64,000 nucleotides of DNA from Cenococcum geophilum 1.58 (taxonomy: Eukaryota > Ascomycota > Dothideomycetes > Gloniales > Gloniaceae): assembly GCA_001692895.1 (NCBI GenBank), contig KV748197.1, positions 997,813 through 1,061,812 of the forward strand. Direction: 5' to 3'. Shown here in pieces: positions 1-10,664 of this stretch. Numbering within the stretch: the first letter of the stretch is position 1; the number at the start of each line of letters is the position of its first letter. The translations under genes and the position numbers were made by a program. Under the pieces are notes generated by a model. That model was not told the origin of the DNA. It did no database searches and saw nothing but the letters and a program-made list of their open reading frames with translations.

Positions 1-3000
1 TCTAACGGGCCATAGACGTACTATAGGTGCTCCGTTAGTCCCGTTCTACCCATTTTATAACTTTTAGGTTAAGCTTATTCGTGTTAATTAGGGTTTTAAG
101 GGCTTAACACAGCTTTACCTTAGTTATGGCGTCCGCTAGGTTGTTTTCGCTGCTAATCCATTTAACCTCCGTAATCTTATGTCATTTATAGGCCTAATAT
201 AAGCATATTAGGTTGACTATAAGCCTCTTCTCTTATGTTATACCTAGTTTAACTAGGTAGTCGTAAAGGGACTTTAAATTGGTATATAAAACTAGGGGTA
301 ACTACTCTAGCTATAGAATCTTCTAGACCGTTAATTTAATTATAGCTGCTATATTAAATCTATAAGCTAGTGTATATAGTTTAGAAGCTAGTACACTACG
401 GATTACTTATTTGCACTTAATTAAAGACTAGTATAGTATATTTACGTTCTAATTATAGTCTATAAGTATAATTACAAAGCCGATTTGTGATAATAGGTCT
501 TTATTATTGGCAAAGGAGGCGTCTATAAATGCTAGTAAGCTAAGGGAATTTAGGTCTAGTGGTACAAAAAGTAAATCCCCTTACTGCATTATTAATTTGC
601 CACTAAATACGCTTATTAAGCTGCTTAATATTTTCTTCTTATAGGTCTACTGCCTGGGCTGCAAAGGATAAATTATAGGTAGATTTAGGTTGACAGACTG
701 TGGCAATATAGGCGCCTCTTGCACGCTATGCAGCGTATTAATTCTTTATATTTATAGTCTTATAGGTCTTTCCGCGGGAACTGGTAAGGTCCATAGGCTT
801 TGCTATAACAGGCTTTAGGTTTTTTTAAGCTTGGCGTTCCTAAGTTAGCTTAATTAGGTTGCCCTTTTATATAATTAAGCCTCCGTTAAACTTAATTAGA
901 GTCTACTTAGTTAACTGCTCTTACGGCTTTGCCAAAAGCTTTACCTTTTATAGTTTAGTTTCTTTAGCGTCCGCAAAGGTTTAGTCTACTAAAAAGAGGG
1001 TATTATCTATTTAGAGTCTAATAATACTAAGGCCGTTTAATAGGGTGTATAGAAGGCAGGGGTTATAGGTTAACTATTCCATTTTAAGTTTACTAACGTG
1101 ATGCTAGTAGTATATCTTAAACCAATAGTTTCTAGCTTCTAGTGCTCCGTATAGGGGTTTTATAACCCATAAAATTGTTCCTAGTTATAGGTTAAGCTCA
1201 TGGGGTAGTTATATAAAGATGTCCCTACTTAAGTAGGTGTTAGACTGCACGTAGGCTTATAAGATGTCCCGTAGGTAAAGGGCTATAGGTTTAGTTTGCT
1301 ATAGTTTAGGCGTAAGCGCAAGTATAATCCGTTAACTAACCTATTAAATTATAGGCGATTGCGTAAGGACTAAGTCCTTTCCCTAGTCGTTATAAGCTTA
1401 TATAATAAGCCTTAACTTTTTAAAGGCTTTATTAGTACTAGGGTGCTTAATTTCGTTAATAAAGCGCGAGTTAAATATACAGACGCCTTGCGGAACGTCT
1501 CTCTCCGTTATAACCGTAAAGATGCCCTTTTTAAGTAGTCCGTTAATCTCTTTGCGTCGTAAGTCTATAAAAGGGGTTTCCTATACTAAAACTAATATAT
1601 CCACAGGCGGAGATTACCTTGTAGATATTCTTGTGGAGATTAGGTAATTTTTTATTATGGCGTTTTTAGTTATAGGGTACTTTCGGGGGCGTCCTTAACC
1701 ACGCTTTATAGTAGGTTTAGTAGGTTTAATAGGTTCCTGGGGGACTTCTAGAGTAGGTAGGGGTACGTCTATTTTGTCTAGTTCGGCGGGTGCTTCTAGT
1801 TTATCTGGCTCGACGTTATAGGTATCTTTGGGCCGAAAGTAGGGTTTTATGGACGTGCTTTTAAACCTAGTTAGCCCGCTAGGAAGTTATACGTAGCATA
1901 TCTCGTTTTCTACGGCTAGTAAACGGTAGGGTTTAGTCTACTTGCCGCTTTTACGCTATATAAGGACTTTAGAGTTAAGCGGGAGGTCATATACTAAGGT
2001 TATGTTAGGTCCGTTACGGTAGTGCAGGGCATTATTAACAGTTTGTTTGGCCTATAGCTTAACTATCTCGGCCATCGCCCTCCGTATTGCAGCTGCTCGT
2101 TCTATAATAGACGGGGTAGGAGGATCTAGGTTATTTATTCTTAGGTAAGCTCTGTAAACTAAGAGGGTAGGTACTAGTCCGTCTAGGCTAGTAGTGTTAT
2201 TAACGGCTTTTACGGCCATCTATAGAGCCAGTTCCTTTTAGATATCCTTATATTCGTCTATAATAATCTAATAAGCTCTCCGTAAAGCTAGATAAGCTCG
2301 CTTAATAAGCCTAACGGACTAATACGCCTTAACTAGAATAGTTTTTATTAATATAGCTATAGCCGTAGTATACTGCTAGAATTCCTTACTAATAAAGTTC
2401 CTACCGGCGTTATAAGTGATATACTTAGGAGGTCTAACGTACGTGTTAATTTAGCAGGTCCGTAAAATATCCTAAATATGCTTTATAAATATATTTTGCA
2501 ACTAATAGGCGGCTTAGTAGTGGGTTGCCTTATTAATTATATATAGTACTAGGCTGCCGTTAATATATATAATGTCTACATATACTAAATAGTTGAAGTT
2601 AAGATCCTTATAAAGGGTAAACTTAAATCGGCCTAGGGAACGTCCGTATTTCTAGTAGTAGGAGCAGTATTTAGTTAGGTAGTTAATTGCCTTTCTATTA
2701 ATATTGTCGTGTTTAGAGCGTTTAAGGACTCTATATAGCTTTTTGGCTAATAGGTGGCCGAAACGGCGGTGCAGGCGGTGGATCTCCGTATTAGTAAGGT
2801 AGCATAGGTTATAGTTAAAAGATTCCTAAATGTAGGTCTGTAAGGTCTCTCCCTATATAAGGAATAGGTGTCCGAATCGTCGTGTAATTAGTAGGGTAAT
2901 ATACTTACTTCCTAGAGCAGTTATAGGGCTAATTAGGGTGTCCGTAATATTATTATAGTACACCTATAACCTATCCATGTCTATAAGGTAGAGTAGGAAA

Positions 3001-4375
3001 GGGGTATCTACTTTTACTACGTGGAAGTTAACTAGGCCAATTAGAGTCTTAACTATAACTAATCTAATTAATGCGGTTAAGCCGATGCCGAACTAGACGT
3101 TTACGGCCCCAGTCTGCGTAGTATTAATATCCGTATTATTATTTATAGTGGCCTTATATATAAGGTATTGTCCGTAGCCTGTAGTAGACTTCTTAGAGGC
3201 ACCTATATCAATTATAACACCGTAGAATTCCTTAGGGGTATAGCGGTCTGTAGTGATATATATAAATAGGTCCTGTTCGTAGTCCGTAACGTCCGTAATA
3301 GGTCTAGCGGGTATACTTATAGATTAGTTTTCGGGTGCGATTAAGTGTATAAATAAGCGGTTGGCTAATACGGTTATAATATTAAAGGCTTAGCTGTCCG
3401 TAAAAGGTCTAAAAGTGGTTAGGAACGTCTCTAAGGTCTTCTATTCCTAGGCGTCTAAGTTAAAGTTAATTATAAGGGCTTCTATTGACTTATTAGGAGG
3501 CTCCTCTACTTCCTCTCTTTCGTATTCTAAAATAAACTAGTTAATATGGCTATTAAGTCTCTTCCTAGACTTATTATGTTCTTCTTAGGTATGCCTTATA
3601 GACCAATATCCTTTCTTACCGCATATAAAGCACTTCTAGCTAGTTCGCTTATAGGGGTATGTTTTTATACGGGGGTTACTATAGGGGTTATAGGTGGGAC
3701 TTGGTCGGTATAGGTGCTGCTAATAGTAGCGGCGGTCCGTAAAGTAGACGTCTAAGTCTGTTTATAGATATTAAATATCCGTAATAAAGGCTTAAGTGCT
3801 GCCTGGTAAGTTTAAGACTTTATACGTTATAATAGAGGAGTGTAGGTTATTAATAAGGCCAGCTAAGGTGTCTGTAGGCTTATAATAGGCGTACTTATAG
3901 GGCTCTACTTCCTGGTAAGCTATAATAAGTTTATTATATAGGAAGTCGTCTGTTTAAAGCTTAGTGTTAAGGCCGTACTATAGGTGCCGGAGGTCTTTAA
4001 TGAGAATTTACAGGCACTTTATAGTCGATTTTTTAGTGTTCTTATTAATTACGGTCCGTAGCTTGGTCGCATTCTATTAAGTAAAGATATTACGCTTATA
4101 TTCTAGTCCTTTAAAGTAGTTGCGGGTAGCTTTATATAGCTTATTAAAGGGAATACTAAAGGGGTTGCTCTTAAGGTTGGTGTAGTAGTGGTTAAATGCT
4201 AGGCCGCGTAGTATGGTAGAGTAGGCTTGGCTAAACTCTTATTTAGGAATGTTAGCCTTCTAGCAAAGGTCCGTAAAGATGGTCAGTTTAAAGTCAAAAT
4301 TATCGTTTTTACCGCTATACTTAGATTCGTCAGTGTAAAGCTTGGCTAGGTTAGCTAGGTCTTTACTTAGGTAGG

Positions 4376-4435
4376 TTGCGGATCTATAACTTACGGATCT
4401 ATGGCTTGCGGATATATAGCTTACGGGTTTATGAC
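4376..4435 (-). repeat. 15-bp tandem repeat in copia-0 gag
   Basis: Four copies of a 15-bp unit (TTGCGGATCTATAAC and variants) run head to tail. On the element's coding strand each encodes a five-residue unit of the form [V/A]-I-[D/Y/N]-P-Q, with Q turned to a TAA stop in some copies. It lies in the gag region. The related copia-2 has a different 12-bp tandem repeat in its gag. Confidence 0.6.
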
Positions 4436-5451
4436 TTAAACAACGGGGGTAATTTGGTCCGTATTTTAGTTTATAGGGGTGTTGTGGTCCGTGGCTTAGG
4501 TTACGGGGGTATTGCGGTCTATAGCTTAAGAATAGGGTGTATTTTAGCCTATAAGATTAATTCCAAATACACTTAGATTTATTAGACGGATTTAGTTAAG
4601 TATATTAGGTACAAGGCTAGCAATCCTATTAAGTTTAGAAGAAGTAAAGAGTTTGTTAGTGGCCTTAACCTAGTTTAGGATTTCCTCTTTAGTCTATTCT
4701 ATTTGGTCTTTCTTATATAGTATATTGTACAGAGACTGTGCAATAGTAACTCGTTTATCTTTTTTAACCTATACGCCTTAGTGACGTAAAAGGTTTCGTA
4801 GGTTACGGACAGGTATAATGCTGCAAGCCTTAAAAGTAGCTTCCGTAAAGTCTGCAAAGTCTTCCTTATATTACTCCTATAGGTCGTCATTTATAAGCTT
4901 ATAATGTCTATATTTAAGGACTTTAAACTTAATATAGTTATTAACGTTGTTTATAGACGTAAGGTCGACTCCCTAACTCTACTTCTTTTAGCCTTTATTG
5001 ATTTGCTTGCTGATGTCTGCTATACTATATAGTGTAGTATAGTACATAGCGGGTGGAAGGGGTCTTATGGTAGTCTGTAAGGGCGGTTAATATCTATAAC
5101 GGTTTGCAAAAGGGTAGGGGGTTTCCATAAGGTCTTGTAACGGTCCGTAGAGGCAATTAATAGGTCCGTATTAGTTTACAAAGGGGTAAGGGGTCTCTAT
5201 AAGGTGTCTAAAAAGAGGTTGAAGGTGTTAAAGGAGGGTAGGGGGTTCCGTATAGGTCTGTATTCGCGTTTATAAACTTCTAGTAAACCGTACTAAGACT
5301 TAAACAAGTATATAGAGTTAGTAATAGTCTGTAATCCTTTACCTTCCGACCTTTTAGCAGGTCGTACTGGGATTAAACGGGTGGTCGCTGTCGTGTATCG
5401 CTCGGGGGGAGGTGTTAAGTAATTGCTAATCTATGCGCGCTCACTAATCAG

Positions 5452-5718
5452 TATTCGTACTAATTTAATAGCACGAGTGAGTTAGATCTAGGGGCACGAA
5501 ATACGTATAGTATCGTATGCTCTTTTGGATAATGGTAACTGTTAATTATATAAAGCAGACTATATGGTCTATATACTGATGCACCTCCCCCTAATTAGTT
5601 AGTGCTCTATAAGTGCACTAGACGCGTAAGCGAGTGGTTGGTGCACTAACGCGTAAACGCGTGGCTGCTGTACCGAACGCGTAGGTACGTGGTTGGCACA
5701 ATAGGTGCTGTAATTATA
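5452..5718 (-). repeat. 5' LTR of copia-0
   Basis: The stretch begins right after GCGCTCACTAATCAG, the same sequence that abuts the 5' LTR of copia-2 (there GCGCTCACTAATTAG), so that shared stretch is the likely primer-binding region. It begins TATT (probably TGTT before RIP) and ends ..AATTATA just before gypsy sequence resumes with TTAACTATTAAAGGG. It holds several ACGCGT-containing direct repeats near 5610-5700. The left LTR is outside the window, so the borders cannot be confirmed by pairing. Confidence 0.6.
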
Positions 5719-6314
5719 TAGTTAACTATTAAAGGGAAATAGATTGAGATATCTTTTAATATATTACTATTGGGAAATAATAAGGCAGTATTAGGAATGC
5801 CTTAGTTATAGAAATACAATCTAAAGATTAGGTTAGGTTAATATTAGGGATACTTAATAATATAAGATATAATAATAAGCTAAGATAGTATAGTACTAAG
5901 TAGGAGCAACCTATAAAGAAATAGAGAAAGGGTTAAGCTATATACTAAAGAGATACTATAAGTACGGTAAGAAACTATAGTTACCGGAAAGTAAAAAGCT
6001 ATTAAAGTATATAGTATAGGACTATAAGATAGAATTAAAACCAGGAATAAGTCTAAAATTCTTTCTAATCTATAAGCTTACTAAAGAAGAAGGGAGAGTA
6101 TTAAAAGAGTTAGTCTAAGAAAACTTATAAAAGGGATATATTAGACTATTATAGTTATTAGCAGGATATCCAGTACTATTTATACTAAAGAAAAATGGTA
6201 AACTAAGACTGTATATTAACTATAGACAGTTAAACAGTATTACTAGAAAGGATAGGTATTCTTTACCCTTAATTAGCGAAATCTAAAATAGGATAGGCAA
6301 CGCGCAAATCTTTA
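5719..6314 (+). mobile_element. Gypsy A segment 1: protease to start of reverse transcriptase
   Basis: Plus-strand Ty3/gypsy sequence that aligns by eye with 53190-53580 and 60519-60735 of gypsy B. It includes the protease tail with SFNILLLGNNKAVLGMP and the N-terminal part of reverse transcriptase. The upstream part of the element (5' LTR, gag) is not in the window because copia-0 lies here. It is interrupted at about 6315 by the repeat-rich insert and resumes at about 9011. Stops are TAG/TAA of RIP type. Confidence 0.85.
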
Positions 6315-9010
6315 TTGACCCGAGGTACGAGTGGTCTATATTTTCGGGTCCAGGAATTCAAACCCCCGCCAAGCCGGCTTCTCATTGGTTAGATAAAAAA
6401 GCGCGCGCGGTAAGTTGTGGCAGAATCCACGTGACGAACTTTAAAACACTAAGCTCCACCAAAGCTCTGCAAAAGCTCTGCAAAAGCTCTGCATCAAGCT
6501 CTACCAAAACCCTGCAAAAGCTCTGCACGAAGCTCCGTACGAAGCTCTGCCAAAGCTCTACCAAAAGCTCTACCAAAGGCTTTGCAGCACCTCTCCCCAC
6601 CTAGTGTACTGGCTACGCAGTGAAATAGAGCACGCAGTGCGCAGGGGGGTCCAAGGGGGTCTCCCCTTGAAGCTTCACTCAAAGCCCTGCTCGAAGCCCT
6701 ATACGGAGCTCCAAAGCTCTACTAACACGCAGCATTAATATACTAGGAAGTCTTACAATCGTCTCTACAAACGTCTCTATAAACGTCTATAAACGCCTCT
6801 ACAACGGCTCTACAATCGTCCGTACAAATGTCTCTACAAACGTCTGCGCAAATGTCTGCACGAGCGCCTGCACGAACACCTGTGCGAACGCCTGTATGTG
6901 GCTCTGCATAAGGCTCTGCACGAAGCTCTACCGAAGCTCTACACGAAGCTCTACCGAATCTCTACACGAAGCTCTACCGAATCTCTATCCCATGCGCCGT
7001 TAAGGTGCTCCTTTTATTGTGGCCCGTGCGCGAACACCAAAACATCAACACGCGTCTCTCTATCTTCTTATCGTGATTAAACCACCACGATGGGCTGCAA
7101 ACGTTCTTCCAATGATGCAGACCTTGTTCAACCTAGTGTCGAATTATACATTAAATTTAAGCTTTATTACTATAATATTGGGTTATAATTAATTGATCAA
7201 ATCTACGGCTTAGTTTTGCCAAGACTTGATTTAATCTAGAGCCTCTGGTTGGCTCAGGAAAAGGAGCACCTTTCGTAACGGCGCATGGGATATAGAGCTC
7301 TACCAAAGCGCTGCAAAGCTCTGCAAAAGCTCTATAAAAGCTCTGCAAAAGCTCTACACAAACCCCTATACAAAGCTCTGCAAAAGCTCTACCAAGCACT
7401 CTACCAAAGCCTCTACAAGAGCTCTGCCCATACGGTGAATAGAGCACGTGGTGCGCAGGGGGGGTCCAAGGGGGTCTCCTCCTTAAGCTCAAAGCTGTAC
7501 TCAAAACTCTACTTAAAGCTTAATACGGAGCTCTAGAGCTCTACTAACACGCAGCAATAATATACTAGGAAGGCTCTATAATCATCTACACAAACAGCTC
7601 CATAAACGGCTCTATAAACGTCTACACGATCGCCCGTATAAACGCCCATACAATCAATCGATTAATTAATCAATTGCCTATACAAATGCCTATACGATCA
7701 ATCAATTAATCAGCCGAACGCCTGTACAGTCGGTCAGTCAAACGCCCATATAAACGTCTCTACAAATAGCTCTACAAATGGCTCTACGCATAGCTCTATA
7801 AACGTCTATAATTAATCAGTTAATTAATCAATCGCTCACACAAACGCCCGTACGAACGATCAATTAAACGTCCATGCAATTGCCTATACAATCGTCTCTA
7901 CAAACGTCTCTGCAGTTAATCGCCCATGCGAACGCCTACATGTGGCTCTACACAAGGCTCTATACGAAGCTCTACCGAAGCTCTACACGAAGCTCTACTG
8001 AAGTCTGCACAAAGCTCTCCAAAGGTCTGCACGAAGCTCTACCAAAGCTCTACGCGAAGCTCTACCGAAGCTCTACCGAAGCTCTACAAAAGCTCTACAC
8101 GAACCTCCATAAAAGCTCTACAAAAGCTCTACCAAACGCTCTACCAAACGCTCTACCAAAGCCTCTACAAGAGCTCTGCCCACGCGGTAAATAGGGCACG
8201 CAGTCCCCGGGGTGGGGGGGGGGGGTCCAAGGGGGTCTCCCCCTTGAGCTTAAAGCTCTACCTAAAACTCTACTTAAAGCTTAATACGGAGCTCTAAAGC
8301 TCTACTAACACGCAGCACTGATATACTATGAAGGCTCTATAATCGTCTACACACGGCTCTATAAACGGCTCTACGAACGTCTACACGATTGCCCGTACGA
8401 ATACCCATACTATCGGTCGATTAATAGATCAATTGCCTATACAAACGCCTATACGATCAATCAATCAATTGACTAAACGCCTATATAATTAATTAATTAA
8501 ACGCCCGTACAAATGTCTCTACAAACGGCTCTACGAATGGCTCTACGTATAACTTTACGCACAGCTCTACAAACGTCCATACAATTAGTCAATTAATTAA
8601 TCGCCCATACGAACGCCCGTACGAACGATCAATTAAACGCCTATACAATTGCCTATATAATCATCTCTACAAATATCTCTGCAATTAATCGCCAGAACAA
8701 ACGGCTGCACGTCTGCACGTCTACACATCTACACGTCTACACGTCTACACGTGGCTCTGCGCGAGGCTCTACCAAAGCTCTACACAAGGTTCTATTAAAG
8801 CTCTACACAAGGCTCTGCCCAAAGCTTACCCCCTACTGCAAAGCACGACGGAGGTATAGGATTTACGAAACAAATCCATACCTACTAGTATATGTTAATT
8901 AAGCTCTATACAATAAGGCTCTAAATTAAAGCTTCGGGTTAATTAATCGGCTTATTAATTATAAACTCGGGTCAAAATTTTCGTTAGGGGGTACCAACGA
9001 TCCGCATGTT
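6315..9010. repeat. Insert of 11-bp-period satellite-like repeats with higher-order units
   Basis: This block splits gypsy A inside reverse transcriptase. It is made of arrays of AAGCTCTACC/AAAGCTCTGC-type units of about 11 bp, separated by spacers of a second degenerate unit (xCGTCTCTACAAA). Landmarks recur: GGTCCAAGGGGGTCTCC near 6648, 7463 and 8224, and CTACTAACACGCAGCA near 6719, 7541 and 8302, giving higher-order units of about 0.76-0.82 kb. A 12-bp inverted repeat with one mismatch (TTGACCCGAGGT at 6315 and its near-complement ending about 8975) may mark termini. The real right border is unclear, because 35 further non-gypsy bases follow. All ORFs here are by-products of the period. Function unknown. 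Confidence 0.8.
6988..7290. mobile_element. 0.3-kb TIR element (MITE-like), copy 1
   Basis: The left end reads TCCCATGCGCCGTTA then AGGTGCTCC. The right end is the reverse complement of the same sequence with four extra bases (CGAA) after GCCGTTA. It is flanked on both sides by TA, as in Tc1/mariner-type insertions. It sits inside the 11-bp repeat block. The interior contains GCGCGAACACCA and an ATG followed by a frame with DLVQP, both of which recur in copy 2 at 48420-48708. No transposase is present. Confidence 0.75.
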
Positions 9011-10456
9011 AAAGATAGATCTGAGATAGGCGTACTATTAGATTAGAATTAAGAAAGGCAATAAATAAAAGGCAGCCTTTAGGTTAAAGGAAGGACTATA
9101 TAAACCATTAGTTATACAATTCGGGCTTATAAATGTACTAGCGACGTTCTAAAAGCGTATTAATAAGGTATTAGGAGAATACTTAGATGAATTTATTATA
9201 GTATATCTTAATAATATTACTATCTACTTAATAAGTAAGGAAGAGCATGGAGAATACGTTAAATAGGTCTTAAAGAGACTATAAAAAGAATAGATGCTAG
9301 TAGTAATTAAGAAATATAAGTTCTTTACTAGGAAGACTAATTTTATTAGATTTATTATTAAACTAGGCTAACTTAGTATAGATTTAAAGAAGATTAAGGC
9401 TATAGTAAATTGGTAAGAACTAGAGAATATTACGTAGTTAAAATTGTTTCTAGGTTTTTGTAATTACTGTAGAAGGTTTATAGCGTAATAGTTAAAGGAT
9501 ACTAAGCTATTTACGCAACTAATAAAGAAAGAAGAATTATTTAGAAAGGTTAAAGAGTTATTTACCTAGGAGCTAGTTCTTAAGATCTATTAACTAGGAC
9601 TAAAGACGGTTATAGAAATAGACGTATTAGACTTTATACTAGGGGCATACTTTATATAGAAATATTAAGATAGATGGCACCTAGTAGTATATTATAGTTA
9701 GAAGATAATACTACTAGAGTTAAACTATAACATTTATAATAAGGAGTTATTAGGTATAGTTATAGTACTAAAGGAATAGAGAGCATTCTTATAAGGTATA
9801 AAGAAACTATTTATAGTTAAGACGGATTATAAAAACCTAATAGAATTCCTAATAATAAAGGAACTTAATTAAAGATAGGTTAGATAGGCAGAGATGCTTA
9901 TAGAATATTATTTTAAGATTTAGTATATTAAGGGTATAGATAATATAAGAGCGGACGCTCTAAGTTATAAAGCTAAACTATAAAATAATAAAAAGCCATT
10001 AGGGGCTTTACTGTAAAATGATATAGATAAACTAATTAGATATAATTATCTAAAAATTATAGTAACTTAAGAGGAACTAGAGAGTGTTTATAAGTTACTA
10101 GAAAGCCTTTAGGTATAAAGAATTCTAAAAGTATAACTAGAAGATTTATAGATGGATATATATAAATATAGGGAAGTAAAGTATATCCTAAGAAGCATAG
10201 TAGAGCGGTTTATAGAAGATTTCTATAAGGGAATAACTTAAGGATATAATAGAGTAATAGGCTTAATGTTAAGACTTTAGGAGGAGTATATTATTAATAG
10301 AATTTAGGGCTTAGCGCGAAAAGTTATAAGGGAATATTAAGATTGCTAAAGGAATAAACTAATAAGGCATAAGCTATATAGAGGGCTATAACCTATTAAA
10401 ATACTAAAGAGACTATAGGAGGTTATATTATAGGACTTTATTATTAAGTTACTAAG
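9011..10456 (+). mobile_element. Gypsy A segment 2: reverse transcriptase, RNase H, start of integrase
   Basis: This continues gypsy A after the repeat insert. The reverse transcriptase active site reads Y-L-N-N at 9204-9215 where YLDD is expected; two G-to-A changes explain it. RNase H follows, with an LELNYNIYNKELLG-type stretch near 9715-9760. The integrase zinc-binding region lies near 10300-10456. The matching intact order is at 60750-62215 in gypsy B. The segment ends at CTAAG, the target-site duplication of copia-1. Confidence 0.88.
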
Positions 10457-10664
10457 TGTTAGTTATATAGGGTAACTTACTAATAACAACTACTTAAGTA
10501 GGTTATAGTGATGTTAGTTAATAAAGCTTGCTTATATAAAATGAGGGAGGGCAAGGAACTTAAGGCTCCTCACTACGCTAGTGCCGCGGCGACACGTGAT
10601 GGCAACTTGCTATTACGTGACGGCAGTTTGCCGTACGTAATGGCAACTTACCTTATTCCTAACA
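10457..10664 (-). repeat. Copia-1 LTR, left (3' LTR of the element)
   Basis: 208 bp, TGTTAG..CTAACA. It carries a stem-loop centred on CTTAAG at 10551-10573, then TAGTGCCGCGGCGACACGTGA and three direct repeats of an ACGTGAYGGCARYTTGC-type unit up to 10652. The right copy has the same length and differs only by transitions in the parts I compared. Confidence 0.9.

Larger units (their letters stand above)
1..5718 (-). mobile_element. Copia-0: RIP-decayed Ty1/copia retrotransposon, left end outside window
   Basis: Read on the minus strand this is a Ty1/copia polyprotein in reverse order. The RNase H end lies near 120-170, where the complement reads VKWIS..NNLADA, the usual end of copia pol. Reverse transcriptase and integrase follow, and gag lies near 3500-5300. 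A zinc knuckle of the form CFICGKKGYW..RHT is readable near 3595-3640. Stops are almost all TAG/TAA, as expected if C-to-T mutation hit CAG, CAA and TGG. The same family, in better condition, lies at 17019-22804. Its right (5') LTR ends at about 5718, where gypsy A protease sequence begins, so the element sits inside gypsy A. No intact ORF remains. Family assignment is firm; the exact right border is inferred. Confidence 0.85.

Noticed and set aside
7157..8297. Overlapping open frames of 80-123 codons on both strands in the satellite block
   Set aside because: They arise from an 11-bp period that leaves several frames open; the peptides are the same short motif repeated and no start context or homology is seen.
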